From Cyanobacteria bacterium UBA1221 (GTDB taxonomy: Bacteria; Cyanobacteriota; Vampirovibrionia; Gastranaerophilales; Gastranaerophilaceae), in assembly GCA_002309425.1 (NCBI GenBank), contig DBXD01000090.1, positions 9,789 to 33,605 of the forward strand: DNA of 23,817 bases. Direction: 5' to 3'. The position numbers and the translations under genes were made by a program. The notes beneath the pieces were generated by a model, which did not search any database, was not told where the DNA came from, and saw only the letters and a program-made list of their open reading frames with translations. Below are positions 5,413 through 14,474 of this stretch, in pieces. Position 1 is the first letter of the stretch, and each line of letters starts with the position of its first letter.

Positions 5413-8208
5413 ATGAATAAGTTTTCAATAAAAGCATTTGGCAAAAGAAAAAACTGCATAAAGTTTTCTGCTTTTACAGTTGCCGAAATGTTGTTGGTTT
5501 TGTTAATTATTTCGTTTTTAATAATTGCTATACCTCCGTTGGTAAATAAAAAGATTGCTAAAAAAGTTATGCGTGGCGAACACGGCAGATACGAGTGCTG
5601 GATTAACCCGGAAGACGGTGCAACATATGAATACCTTGCAACGGAAAGGCACGGCGTCGGGGCGATATTTCATCACAATGGTGATGATTTAGGCAGAAAA
5701 CTTGGTCCGAATGAAAGATGCAGATTTAAACCTGCAGAGATGGCGCCGACAGCACCATATTTTGTAATGCAGATAATTGGCGGCGGCGGCGGCGGGGCTT
5801 ATGCGCCGTATAGAGCGGATAATACAGATTACCATAAGGTAGAGGATGAGAAAGCTACAGTTAAAGCTAAAAGGGAAAGAAGTCGTTCTGAAAACTATGC
5901 ATTTTACCACAATGGAGGGGATGCCCTTAATGTAGAGTTTAAGTATGGTCATAGTGCTCCTACCGGGTGTTCAGGTGCTTGGAATGTTAATGGAAAGTAC
6001 TATGCATGTACTCTTAATGCTGCTCATCAGTATCCTGTATCTCAGCAATATGTTCTTAAAGACGAGCATAGTAGCGGTTATACTGGAGCATATACGGACA
6101 GAGTTGCCGGAACAGCCGCATATAAAAATTGTGGCAGATTCAAATGGGTATATGAGTATTTCCCGCCGGTATTATCTTATAATGGGTCGGACAATGAGCC
6201 GTACAATGTGAACGCTCTTCCTAATGGCTCCGATCCGGCAATTCCCCTAAAAATATGTTCCGGGCACGGTCCAAGAGGGGACAAATCTGAAATCGGTTTG
6301 GACCCTAACCATGTTACTTACGTGTATGTTTTAGACGAATACGGAGAACCAACCAATGAAGTAGAATCATATATCGTAAATACACAACAGCCTTCGTATG
6401 GACACAGAGGCGGATACGGGTATTGTGTTACTATTAATCCCAATAAAAGGATTGCGGTAAGTAGAGAAAGTTCCGGGACCGGAAGCAGCTTTTCAATAAG
6501 TACAAAATCTCCTTTTGACTCTTATGATTATGCTTTATATTACGAAGATAGCAGTGATAACAAATGGTATCTGTTAGAGTATGTGAAGGCTAATTATGAC
6601 TATGACAGCGAGGGAGTACAAGGAGATAAAGTCCGTTCGGTACGAGGCAACCAGCATCTTGTTGATGAAACTCTTGGGACATATAAAGATCTTAATATCC
6701 CGAAGGCTCAGGGAGTTACTCCAAAAGAGCAGTATATAAAGATGTGTCCATATACCAGTTGGTGGGTTCTCAATAGCTCCGGTACTTGGGTAAACACGTA
6801 TGTGCCCGGGGAGGGACCTTTAGACGGTGGTACCGGAGTTTGCACTCAAATGCTTTCTAACCGTGGTAATGGCCCGGAGAGACCATACTATAATTCTACT
6901 TATACATATGTATATACCAATCCGTTTAACTATAAAGCAACTTATTTTAGGTATAATATGCCTTATTCTACGGATATGGGGATTGTTATCACTGCGGCTA
7001 CACTGAGTACGGGCGATAATGGAACCATCGTTGAGGCAAACTGTTCTATTCCCGGAGGCGGCATAGGAGAGGATGCGAGAGTTGAAGATTATACCTATGA
7101 CATAGCTGCAGCAAAAGATGTTAAACCCGAGGACGTAGATAAAACCGAAGATACGGAGAATGTTTGGATGACTCAGTATAATGGCGCGGATACGCCTAAT
7201 CTTCCAAGCATGAGGGGTGGCAGAAAAGGAACATATCCTTGGACTATAAACAAGTTGGCCTATGTATTTCCAGAACAAATACAGATGCGAAGAAGTGTAT
7301 TATATGAAAGTAATACATATGGCTTTGCAGGACTTCCCGGTAAGACGGTAAATTTGTCCTTAGCAAAACTCACCGGAACTCTTGAATTTGATATAGGTTC
7401 AGGTGGTAGAGCCGGTGTGTTCGGGGATATTGAAGCACGCAGAGGGAAAACAGGGACAAATACTGTTGTGTGGCGTAAAAAAGAAGGTACGCCCGACAAC
7501 GTGAAATGTGAGAATGGCGAGGATGGAACCCCAACGGATTCAAGATGTGCAGCGATAGCTGTTGCACAAGGCGGTAGAGGCTACAGAACGGGGGCAATAG
7601 GAAGAAAAATTGTTGTCCGTGGCGATAGAACAGGTGCAATTGGTGATGAAACCAATACTGCTACTACTTGCGGAAATTATGACGGAGTCTGGACAGTTAA
7701 GATAGATGGTTGTCTTGATAAGGATGTCGGACCTAGAGAAGAGAGTAATAAATTACGTTTTGCGGAAGATTCCAAATTCTACATAATTCCTGAGTTAGAT
7801 TCGGAGTCGGTTACTGTATCTGCTATCGAAAAGGCTTTTAAGAATAAAAATATGCCGGGCTCGGGTGGTGACGGCGGATATTCATTCTTGAAGAATATCA
7901 ATGATACGGAGAAATTGCAGGTTTTCGGACATACCAATTTTAGTCATGAGTCTTTACTCAAGCTAGGAGCCGGTGATAACTGGGAATATAACAATGGTTG
8001 GTGGACTGCCGGTCGTACTGCCGGGCTCGATGCGATGTTAGATTATTCAAATTACAGATGTTATTTAAAAAATGACGAACTTAATAACCCGAGGCTTCAT
8101 CCTGAAAATCACGAAGAACCGGAGGTCCTTGGTGCCGAAGGATATCAGGATACGGCATTCTGCAAACCTCAGGATGGAATGCCGGGCGCAGTTGTTATTG
8201 TTTGGTAA
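5413..8208 (+). CDS. Giant prepilin-like protein with interrupted glycine-rich domain, 931 aa
   Basis: A prepilin signal is clear: a basic leader, predicted cleavage A20|F21, then TVAEMLLVLLIISFLIIAI with Glu25 as mature position 5. After the helix come HGRYEC (57-62), CRFKP (103-107) and the strand YFVMQII running into GGGGGG (to 128). About 500 residues rich in Tyr, Asn, Gly, Ser and paired Cys follow. Then comes a segment beginning GFAGLPGK (637) with FDIGSGGRAG, then AQGGRG, GSGGDGGY (816-823) and the C-terminal PGAVVIVW. The Gly-rich parts plus terminal strand resemble the glycine-rich domain seen in phage tail and adhesin-like proteins (inference). Most prepilins are 130-250 aa, so this is extreme. 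GGAG is 10 nt before the ATG. It is first in a four-gene operon, and exported, disulfide-bonded assembly on a pilus is likely. Confidence 0.8.
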   Translation: MNKFSIKAFGKRKNCIKFSAFTVAEMLLVLLIISFLIIAIPPLVNKKIAKKVMRGEHGRYECWINPEDGATYEYLATERHGVGAIFHHNGDDLGRKLGPNERCRFKPAEMAPTAPYFVMQIIGGGGGGAYAPYRADNTDYHKVEDEKATVKAKRERSRSENYAFYHNGGDALNVEFKYGHSAPTGCSGAWNVNGKYYACTLNAAHQYPVSQQYVLKDEHSSGYTGAYTDRVAGTAAYKNCGRFKWVYEYFPPVLSYNGSDNEPYNVNALPNGSDPAIPLKICSGHGPRGDKSEIGLDPNHVTYVYVLDEYGEPTNEVESYIVNTQQPSYGHRGGYGYCVTINPNKRIAVSRESSGTGSSFSISTKSPFDSYDYALYYEDSSDNKWYLLEYVKANYDYDSEGVQGDKVRSVRGNQHLVDETLGTYKDLNIPKAQGVTPKEQYIKMCPYTSWWVLNSSGTWVNTYVPGEGPLDGGTGVCTQMLSNRGNGPERPYYNSTYTYVYTNPFNYKATYFRYNMPYSTDMGIVITAATLSTGDNGTIVEANCSIPGGGIGEDARVEDYTYDIAAAKDVKPEDVDKTEDTENVWMTQYNGADTPNLPSMRGGRKGTYPWTINKLAYVFPEQIQMRRSVLYESNTYGFAGLPGKTVNLSLAKLTGTLEFDIGSGGRAGVFGDIEARRGKTGTNTVVWRKKEGTPDNVKCENGEDGTPTDSRCAAIAVAQGGRGYRTGAIGRKIVVRGDRTGAIGDETNTATTCGNYDGVWTVKIDGCLDKDVGPREESNKLRFAEDSKFYIIPELDSESVTVSAIEKAFKNKNMPGSGGDGGYSFLKNINDTEKLQVFGHTNFSHESLLKLGAGDNWEYNNGWWTAGRTAGLDAMLDYSNYRCYLKNDELNNPRLHPENHEEPEVLGAEGYQDTAFCKPQDGMPGAVVIVW

Positions 8209-8226
8209 TTAATAAGGGAATTTCAA

Positions 8227-9252
8227 ATGATTAGAAAATACGAAAATAATAAAAAATTAGGTTTTACACTGTTTGAGGTCGTTGTAACAATGGGCATTGT
8301 TGCGATATTTATAGCGGCTTGCTCAAACGTGTTTACGGCTCAACATAAAAACAGAACAGCTACCCCCCCTCACGGCAGGGTCGAGTGTTATTGGACGAAT
8401 ACAGGGAAACTTAATCAAAGGACATATTATGAAAATGTTTTGGCCGGGGATGTTGATAGAACCGCTGACGGCAAATGTATCTTTACCCCGACAAGGGATG
8501 TTTCTTATGTAATTGTATCGGCAGTTGGCGGTGGAGGTAAAGGCGGGGCTACACTCGGAGGTTCTGCGGGTGAATTTTTGAATATGTTTTTACCATCTAC
8601 AACTCACCATCTTGAACTTATCCCCGGAAAAGGGGCTGTTGTCGGGGGCGACGATGCAGAACGTACTGTAGTCAATGATATAGGTCAGGATGGGCACGAT
8701 AATCCAAAATCTATCCTAAGAGTTGCTCCCGGTGCAAATGATATTTACTCTACCAGTACCGGTTCCGTTGCTCTTGGTGATTGTGCAGTGACATTTAACC
8801 AGTTTAGTTGTGGATTGTCGGATTATTGTGAGGCCTTAAATGATGTGCGAAAGATACGTTTACATCGTTGTACAAGTAATACTAATCCCGGAGATAATCC
8901 GTATGAGTATTTTGATGACAACGTATATATAGACTATACGACCGCAAATGGCGAAGACGGGATTTTGGATAATGTTGATACGAATGACCCAAACTTTGCA
9001 GATGGTTTAATTATGTATGACAAACAGCTGGATACTACAAATATGTGTGGCGGATACGGCTATAACAGAGATTATGCTATTACTGTCAAGGTAATGGGCA
9101 ATACCACAGAAAATCAGGATGTTTCTGATATGGTGGGATATATCGAGGCTCTACATATAGTTGGCGGAATTAAAGATTTGACTATAGGTGCCGGAAATGG
9201 CGGTGCAAAAAACGGTAACGGCGGCAACGGTGCTGTTATCGTTGTTTGGTAA
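8227..9252 (+). CDS. Prepilin-like protein with glycine-rich domain, minimal 341-aa form
   Basis: The leader ends in KKLG, with predicted cleavage G12|F13 followed by TLFEVVVTMGIVAIFIAA and Glu17 at mature position 5. HGRVEC (49-54), CIFTP (84-88) and YVIVSAVGGGG (94-104) match the same three motifs in the two giant neighbours. GEFLNMF and LELIPGKGAVVGG then follow, and the protein ends GGNGAVIVVW (C-terminal strand 335-341). It is the shortest of the three and lacks the large insertions, so it shows the core domain. At least seven Cys after the helix suggest disulfides in the exported part. It starts 18 bp after the upstream stop, with AAGGGA in the gap, so it belongs to the same operon. Confidence 0.82.
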   Translation: MIRKYENNKKLGFTLFEVVVTMGIVAIFIAACSNVFTAQHKNRTATPPHGRVECYWTNTGKLNQRTYYENVLAGDVDRTADGKCIFTPTRDVSYVIVSAVGGGGKGGATLGGSAGEFLNMFLPSTTHHLELIPGKGAVVGGDDAERTVVNDIGQDGHDNPKSILRVAPGANDIYSTSTGSVALGDCAVTFNQFSCGLSDYCEALNDVRKIRLHRCTSNTNPGDNPYEYFDDNVYIDYTTANGEDGILDNVDTNDPNFADGLIMYDKQLDTTNMCGGYGYNRDYAITVKVMGNTTENQDVSDMVGYIEALHIVGGIKDLTIGAGNGGAKNGNGGNGAVIVVW

Positions 9253-9277
9253 TTGAATTTTGGAGGATAAATATAAT

Positions 9278-12200
9278 ATGATTGAAGGATTAAAAAGGCA
9301 TAATAAAAAGAAAGCATTTACACTTGTCGAGTTGATGCTTTTACTGGTGGTTCTGTCTCTTGTGATAGCAAGTTCATATTCTCTTATTACAAGAAAGCAC
9401 AGACTTGTTCCAAGAAAATCTGTTCACGGACAGTATGCTTGTTTTATGGAGCCTGTAGTAAATGAGGATACCAATGAAGTTACCTACGATATCAGAGAAC
9501 TGGAAATCTCCGGAGATACCGTCTTGCGTGACAGTGCGGATGACCCTGAACCTCCCGAACAATGTCAGTTTAATTTCCCAAGAAATGCATCTTATGTCTA
9601 TATGCAGGTAATAGGCGGCGGTGGTGCCGGCGGTAATGCAAATTATAAAATAGCTGATAATACCTACAAACACAATACTTATTTGCGTTCGATTAATCTT
9701 ATAGAAGATGATTGGGCAAGGAGGGAGCAGTATACTCCGGGAACAATTTACAGAAAATACAAACCAAAAGACTCTAGTTCCGGCGAAAACAGAATCTCAG
9801 CTATAACTTCCTGGGGCGGAACAACTATTGTTAACAATGCTGGTAGTTATAATGTAGATTATCCGAGAGTTAATGTCACTGTAAGCGGTACCCGTGCAGC
9901 TGCCGAACTCCCCGGTACAGATAGTTATACTCCTAGTGATAGTTATAGGAAACAGAATCCCAAAAGAGGAATTTCAAGGAGTTATGTTGATAATCACTTT
10001 GCATTCAATGCACATGAAAAACAAGTCGATACAGAACTGAGCATGGCTAGGAAAGGTAATTATGCTGAAGTATCAATAAATGAGGATAGTAGTAATCGTA
10101 TTTCTTTGTTCGATTCGAATCTATTTCAGTATATTGTGAGGAATAATGTTGTTGATAAGATGTTTGCGTATGATTATGGTGGTGGAGGCCCTACTGCTCC
10201 CGGTTACTACATTAGTCCTCTTTATGCGATTTCGGAAACTAATCCTAAAGATGCGTTTAATTGTATTCCCATGGGAAATGATGGCCCGAAAAAAAACTTA
10301 TCTGAGTGTCTTGTAAGATCATATAATGACGGTTTGCTTGGTGTCCGCTCTGATAAAACTGCGGCAAGGAATGTTTGGTGTGCTCTTCCAATCAGACCTT
10401 TTGCAAATGCCAGTACTAACGGGGCAAGTGTGTGTAAAAGTAATGGAAGTTGTAATGCTGATTATAAACTCACGGTCGCCGAGGAGAATTATATAAATAA
10501 CTATAATAATATGGATGCCATAATGTCATCCTGCCCTATAATGTACCAATATTACAGAAGGCGTACTGCACCTCCGGCACAGTGCTATGGAGGTACCGGA
10601 GGAGGCGGTTCATTATTTACCTCTGTGCCTGTTGAATATTCTTATAATTTCTTTCCGGTTCTTGGTATAAGGTGGAACAGAAATCAGTTCTTACCAACCC
10701 CTAATTTTAACACCTTAAATTGTGACCCTGAATCTGAGCAAGGTCAAGATAATTTTATGTGCTATTATAGTTATCCTGCTTACAGATGTAATATCCCTTC
10801 GGACACTGTTCCTAGTAGTGATCCTGCCGTTGCAGATGTTATTGATTTTACGTGCTATAAAACTGTTGCTGATGCACAGGCTAGTGCTCAGTATAAAGTT
10901 CGTTATACAGGAACAAATAATGAAATTACGTTGCAGCAAGGAGCTCTGAATTTGAATGATTTGACTGAATCCTATGCGGGTCAGTTGAAAAGTTGTTCTG
11001 TAACACCTCCTAATACAACTGATTGCGTAAAAATTAACAATGTCTGGTATGATAAGGCTCTGGGTATTGGCGGCACTCCTGTTAATGCTCCGGCTTTTAT
11101 TTCCGAAGAAAATAAACCTAAACTGGAATACTTTATAGACTTCGAGATATTAGGTCAACCAATAATGAGGAATTGGAATTATCGTACCGGGGGGTACCCG
11201 CACGGGTATAAGACAGATGAACCTCAAAAAGGCTATGGAGTCGGTGTCGGGTTCGTTATTGAAAGAGATTTTTCTTTTATGAACCCACATTCATCTAATA
11301 ATCCTTATGACCGTTCTGTACTGTCTAAACCAATTGCAACTGCATGTATAGCTCCGGGGTTGCTGGCATTTAGTAATGCACATCAGTTTGGTAACGGACA
11401 AACTGTTGAAAATCAGTCATATGAAAACCTTGTTCAGCGCTACCCGTTATTTGATGGTACGTATATCCCTATACCATACCAAGCCGGCGGTTCTTATACC
11501 GTCTATGATGTAAATGCTCCAAATCCTTTAGCAGCTCCAATCAGTAATATAAGTACGGCTGAAACTTTATATCCAAATTATTTAGGCATTGTTACTAATA
11601 ATCACTACTATAAATGGCTGAAACATTTAACTAAAAACGAGTCCTATGGCGAATTCGGTTTAGGTGATTTAAGTTATTGGTTAGGCTGTACAGGCGATAA
11701 ATGTCTTGGTCGTGCTACAGGTAATGTAAAATATTTAAATGAAGCTTTTGGAATGAGTAAATGTGACCAAAGTGGCGGTCCAAGTTGCTATGGAAAAGAA
11801 GTGAGCGGAAAACATTACAATGTTGAGGATTGTATGAATGTACCGTTAGAAAATCCGACTATCCCGGATGATGATGAACTATATGTTACAGATAGTGACG
11901 GGAACCAGGTTGTTAATTCTAACGGACCTTTGTCTGCACAGATACCAAAATCTTTTGGTACCGCAGGTACTAAGCAATTGACTAGTGATAATCTGCAAGA
12001 TGTTGTAGCCAACGGAGTTGTAGTTCATCCTTATTATGTGTTCAATCCTGACGGAAGCTTGTATCAATGTCCGGGCAAACAAGGGATTGGCGCTGATGGT
12101 AATACCGGTTTGGATCCCGCAAAGACTAATAAGTTGGTATTTGTTGGCCGAACAGGGTTGCTGTTAAAGGAGAGTGGTCTAAAAAGCAGTGTATTAAGTG

Positions 12201-13480
12201 CACCTTCTGAAACCGCATCTGCCAATAATATGGTAACGTTGAACGGTGAGGACAAGGTCGGGCTGCAAATAAAACTGCATTATTATACACATGCTCTCTC
12301 TCACGGTACTCCCGGTGAGCCTGGTGAATACAAAACAATCTTTGCCAGAGCATTTACAAATTCTAATGTAATTGTTGTCCCAGGTGTGGGTGGCGCAAGA
12401 GTTGATATTAAACCAGGAGACGCAAATAAACTTGCTAATAATGGTTCCCAAACAGAATTGAGATATAATTGTGATTCTAACAATGAAAACTGTAGTACTA
12501 TTGTTGCACATGGAGGCAGAGGCGGAGTGAGCGGCAAACTTGACGATGAAACAGAATACGCACAACTCCACCAAACCCCTGCATATATCAAGAAAGCTAT
12601 CGCAAAACTCGATTCAATTAAGAGTAATGGTTATAAATATGCGATTCCTGCTCCGGATTCGGACGGAACCGTAGATACAATGAGTAGTCCTGATACATTC
12701 AACATATTCCCGCACTGCTCAAAGGCAGCACCTCGCTACCAGAAAGATCAGTATGATACAGAGCATGGAAATGTGGCAAAATATATGATTAATGGGAAAA
12801 CTGTTATTGATGCAACATGCTACGGCAGCGGTATAGTTGAAGCTGATGATTCTTACTTTGCTGCGGATGCGGGATTGTTTGATTTGTCTCATATTACAAA
12901 TGATATAGATATTACTACTGTAGGTAAAGGCGGTGATGGCGGATTTGTCCGTGATGACTGCTGGGTAGTTCCACAGTACTTTGAAATAAAAGGATTGTTT
13001 GATACGGCTATCCCTAGCGATGGAGGTCTTATTTATGATGCTTCATACAACGGTCTTAATAATAGGAATCCCAATAATTCGGCTTTTAGTGAAGCAAGAA
13101 CCCTCAACTGGGGCGTTTTACAAAATTTTGAAGAGGACACAATATATAACTATTTTAATGGAGATAAATATGGAAATTCAGCAAACGCTGAAAAGATGAG
13201 ATTGTCCGGCTATACCGGAATCTATCCGAATAAGATATATTCTCGAAATCCTAGTGGTGCAAACTCATGCAGGAACCAGCATAACAGATACTATAGTGGA
13301 GAGTACCTTGATTCTGCTGACGGACAATCTGGGTATGCGGTAAACGGATATACTCGAGTAGGGTATCGTGCGTATGGCCAAACGGATGCGACACTAAATA
13401 CACCCGGTTGGAAGGCTCAGTATGCTACTGAAATTCAGGCTACTGAAGGTCAACCTGGTGGCGTGTTCATAACTTGGTAA
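9278..13480 (+). CDS. Giant prepilin-like protein with expanded glycine-rich domain, 1400 aa
   Basis: The leader ends KKKA, with predicted cleavage A13|F14, then TLVELMLLLVVLSLVIASSY with Glu18 as mature position 5. The family motifs are HGQYAC (50-55), CQFNF (96-100) and YVYMQVIGGGG (106-116). Roughly 890 residues of Tyr/Asn/Pro/Gly-rich, Cys-containing insertion follow. The region from HGTPGEPG (1009) through VVPGVGGARV, HGGRGG (1078-1083) and GKGGDGG (1216-1222) aligns by motif with 637-823 of the 931-aa protein. The end is PGGVFITW. An in-frame TTG at 9260 is rejected because GGAGG (9262-9266) sits 11 nt before ATG 9278. I know of no characterised prepilin this size. It could be the cap or adhesin of a pilus tip, but the function is not established. 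Confidence 0.8.
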   Translation: MIEGLKRHNKKKAFTLVELMLLLVVLSLVIASSYSLITRKHRLVPRKSVHGQYACFMEPVVNEDTNEVTYDIRELEISGDTVLRDSADDPEPPEQCQFNFPRNASYVYMQVIGGGGAGGNANYKIADNTYKHNTYLRSINLIEDDWARREQYTPGTIYRKYKPKDSSSGENRISAITSWGGTTIVNNAGSYNVDYPRVNVTVSGTRAAAELPGTDSYTPSDSYRKQNPKRGISRSYVDNHFAFNAHEKQVDTELSMARKGNYAEVSINEDSSNRISLFDSNLFQYIVRNNVVDKMFAYDYGGGGPTAPGYYISPLYAISETNPKDAFNCIPMGNDGPKKNLSECLVRSYNDGLLGVRSDKTAARNVWCALPIRPFANASTNGASVCKSNGSCNADYKLTVAEENYINNYNNMDAIMSSCPIMYQYYRRRTAPPAQCYGGTGGGGSLFTSVPVEYSYNFFPVLGIRWNRNQFLPTPNFNTLNCDPESEQGQDNFMCYYSYPAYRCNIPSDTVPSSDPAVADVIDFTCYKTVADAQASAQYKVRYTGTNNEITLQQGALNLNDLTESYAGQLKSCSVTPPNTTDCVKINNVWYDKALGIGGTPVNAPAFISEENKPKLEYFIDFEILGQPIMRNWNYRTGGYPHGYKTDEPQKGYGVGVGFVIERDFSFMNPHSSNNPYDRSVLSKPIATACIAPGLLAFSNAHQFGNGQTVENQSYENLVQRYPLFDGTYIPIPYQAGGSYTVYDVNAPNPLAAPISNISTAETLYPNYLGIVTNNHYYKWLKHLTKNESYGEFGLGDLSYWLGCTGDKCLGRATGNVKYLNEAFGMSKCDQSGGPSCYGKEVSGKHYNVEDCMNVPLENPTIPDDDELYVTDSDGNQVVNSNGPLSAQIPKSFGTAGTKQLTSDNLQDVVANGVVVHPYYVFNPDGSLYQCPGKQGIGADGNTGLDPAKTNKLVFVGRTGLLLKESGLKSSVLSAPSETASANNMVTLNGEDKVGLQIKLHYYTHALSHGTPGEPGEYKTIFARAFTNSNVIVVPGVGGARVDIKPGDANKLANNGSQTELRYNCDSNNENCSTIVAHGGRGGVSGKLDDETEYAQLHQTPAYIKKAIAKLDSIKSNGYKYAIPAPDSDGTVDTMSSPDTFNIFPHCSKAAPRYQKDQYDTEHGNVAKYMINGKTVIDATCYGSGIVEADDSYFAADAGLFDLSHITNDIDITTVGKGGDGGFVRDDCWVVPQYFEIKGLFDTAIPSDGGLIYDASYNGLNNRNPNNSAFSEARTLNWGVLQNFEEDTIYNYFNGDKYGNSANAEKMRLSGYTGIYPNKIYSRNPSGANSCRNQHNRYYSGEYLDSADGQSGYAVNGYTRVGYRAYGQTDATLNTPGWKAQYATEIQATEGQPGGVFITW

Positions 13481-13504
13481 CAATTAAAGAAAGGACATAA
13501 TAAT

Positions 13505-14320
13505 ATGTACAAAAAATCTGATAAACGTGGTTTTACAATGGCTGAGATGCTGGTGTGTCTGACAATAATATCGGTTATTGCTACCATTCTGGTACCGACT
13601 TTGGGCAGAATAAAGCCGCATAAAGAAAAGACTATGTTCAAGAAGACATACCAGATTGCAGAGAGGGTAATCTATGAGCTCGTAAATGACCCTGAACTTT
13701 ATCCTACAACTGATATAAATGCTGGTTTTGATAATGTTAAGGAGGTTGAGTATAACGGAGAGAAATACGGAGCTAAGTTAGATTTGGCCGCTTCTTGCGG
13801 ACAATATGAAGAAGGAACGCCCGCCTATAACACTTGTGCCAATAATGCTCAGGCTACAAGTGATTCAAAAGGCAGGGAAAAATTTTGTCAATTGTTTGGT
13901 TTGAAAGTTAATACTCTTGAGAATGTAGCTCGATGTGATATGGATCCAGATTTTGTGATAAAAGATTTTAAGCAGTATAGAGACCTTGTTGGTATGACAA
14001 ATCTGGTCTATGATAAGTACAAGCCGACTTTTACTACTACAGATGGTGTTGAGTGGTATCTGCCCTGTACGAATTTTGAACCCGATCAGAAAAAATTATA
14101 CCATCCGATATTTGTCGATGTAAATGGTCCAAAACCGCCAAATCATTCGGATGATTATATAAATGAACCATCGACCCCGGTTGATAAATGTACTGATGAC
14201 ATGCAGGCCCAAATTGACAGGTTTGTAATACTTGTCAGAGCCGATGGAAAAATGGAAGTACCGGGTGTTTGTGCAAGAGCCTATTTACAGGATATGTCAT
14301 TGATGCATAAAGCTAAGTAA
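13505..14320 (+). CDS. Type IV prepilin-like protein, 271 aa, last gene of the operon
   Basis: A short leader KKSDKRG precedes predicted cleavage G9|F10, then TMAEMLVCLTIISVIATILV with Glu14 as mature position 5. The soluble part contains seven or more Cys and the motif DVNGPKPPN (205-213), the same DxNGxxxPN spacing as in the 367-aa divergent prepilin. It lacks the HGxxxC, GGGG and terminal GAVVIVW features of the three preceding proteins, so it belongs to the other subclass. It starts 24 bp after the 1400-aa gene with AAAGGA as ribosome-binding site, and a strong terminator follows. By analogy with secretion and pilus systems it may be a minor pilin or the stalk partner, but that is inference. 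Confidence 0.85.
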   Translation: MYKKSDKRGFTMAEMLVCLTIISVIATILVPTLGRIKPHKEKTMFKKTYQIAERVIYELVNDPELYPTTDINAGFDNVKEVEYNGEKYGAKLDLAASCGQYEEGTPAYNTCANNAQATSDSKGREKFCQLFGLKVNTLENVARCDMDPDFVIKDFKQYRDLVGMTNLVYDKYKPTFTTTDGVEWYLPCTNFEPDQKKLYHPIFVDVNGPKPPNHSDDYINEPSTPVDKCTDDMQAQIDRFVILVRADGKMEVPGVCARAYLQDMSLMHKAK

Positions 14321-14346
14321 TAATACAAAAGACAACTTGTAACAAT

Positions 14347-14380
14347 AAAGACCTTTGCACTAAGCAAAGGCCTTTATGTT
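14347..14380 (+). terminator. Terminator of the prepilin operon
   Basis: CCTTTGC (14352-14358) pairs perfectly with GCAAAGG (14364-14370) around a 5-nt loop. The stem is extended by AAAG/CTTT beyond one mismatch, and CCTTTATGTTTAT follows. It lies 27 bp after the stop of the 271-aa prepilin. Confidence 0.8.
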
Positions 14381-14474
14381 TATAATGTGAAATTAAAATG
14401 CGATTAAATTTTATTTCCCCGCAGAAACTGGTAAATAATAAAGTCTTTTATAACTGATAGGTCTTCAATAAAAC

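Noticed and set aside
5778..5793. A GGC trinucleotide run (four copies plus GGG) as a possible phase-variation tract
   Set aside because: Changes would be in steps of three and only alter the number of Gly residues. The same GGGG landmark is encoded by mixed codons in the two paralogues, so it is structural.
6820..7639. Long minus-strand ORFs (152, 79 and 89 aa) inside the 931-aa prepilin gene
   Set aside because: They are antisense shadows without ribosome-binding sites or domain patterns, and the plus frame has clear prepilin and Gly-rich landmarks.
9260..9277. A TTG start adding six residues to the 1400-aa prepilin
   Set aside because: The TTG overlaps the GGAGG ribosome-binding site itself; ATG 9278 is correctly spaced from it.
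12194..12591. Minus-strand ORFs of 126 and 96 aa inside the 1400-aa gene
   Set aside because: They overlap each other in different frames and lie opposite conserved Gly-rich blocks of the plus-strand protein, so they are shadow ORFs.
14398..14457. A 19-codon ORF (MRLNFISPQKLVNNKVFYN) with TATAAT about 12 bp upstream
   Set aside because: It has no ribosome-binding site and no recognisable partner -35, and it lies between two terminators. A chance ORF of this size is expected in AT-rich DNA.
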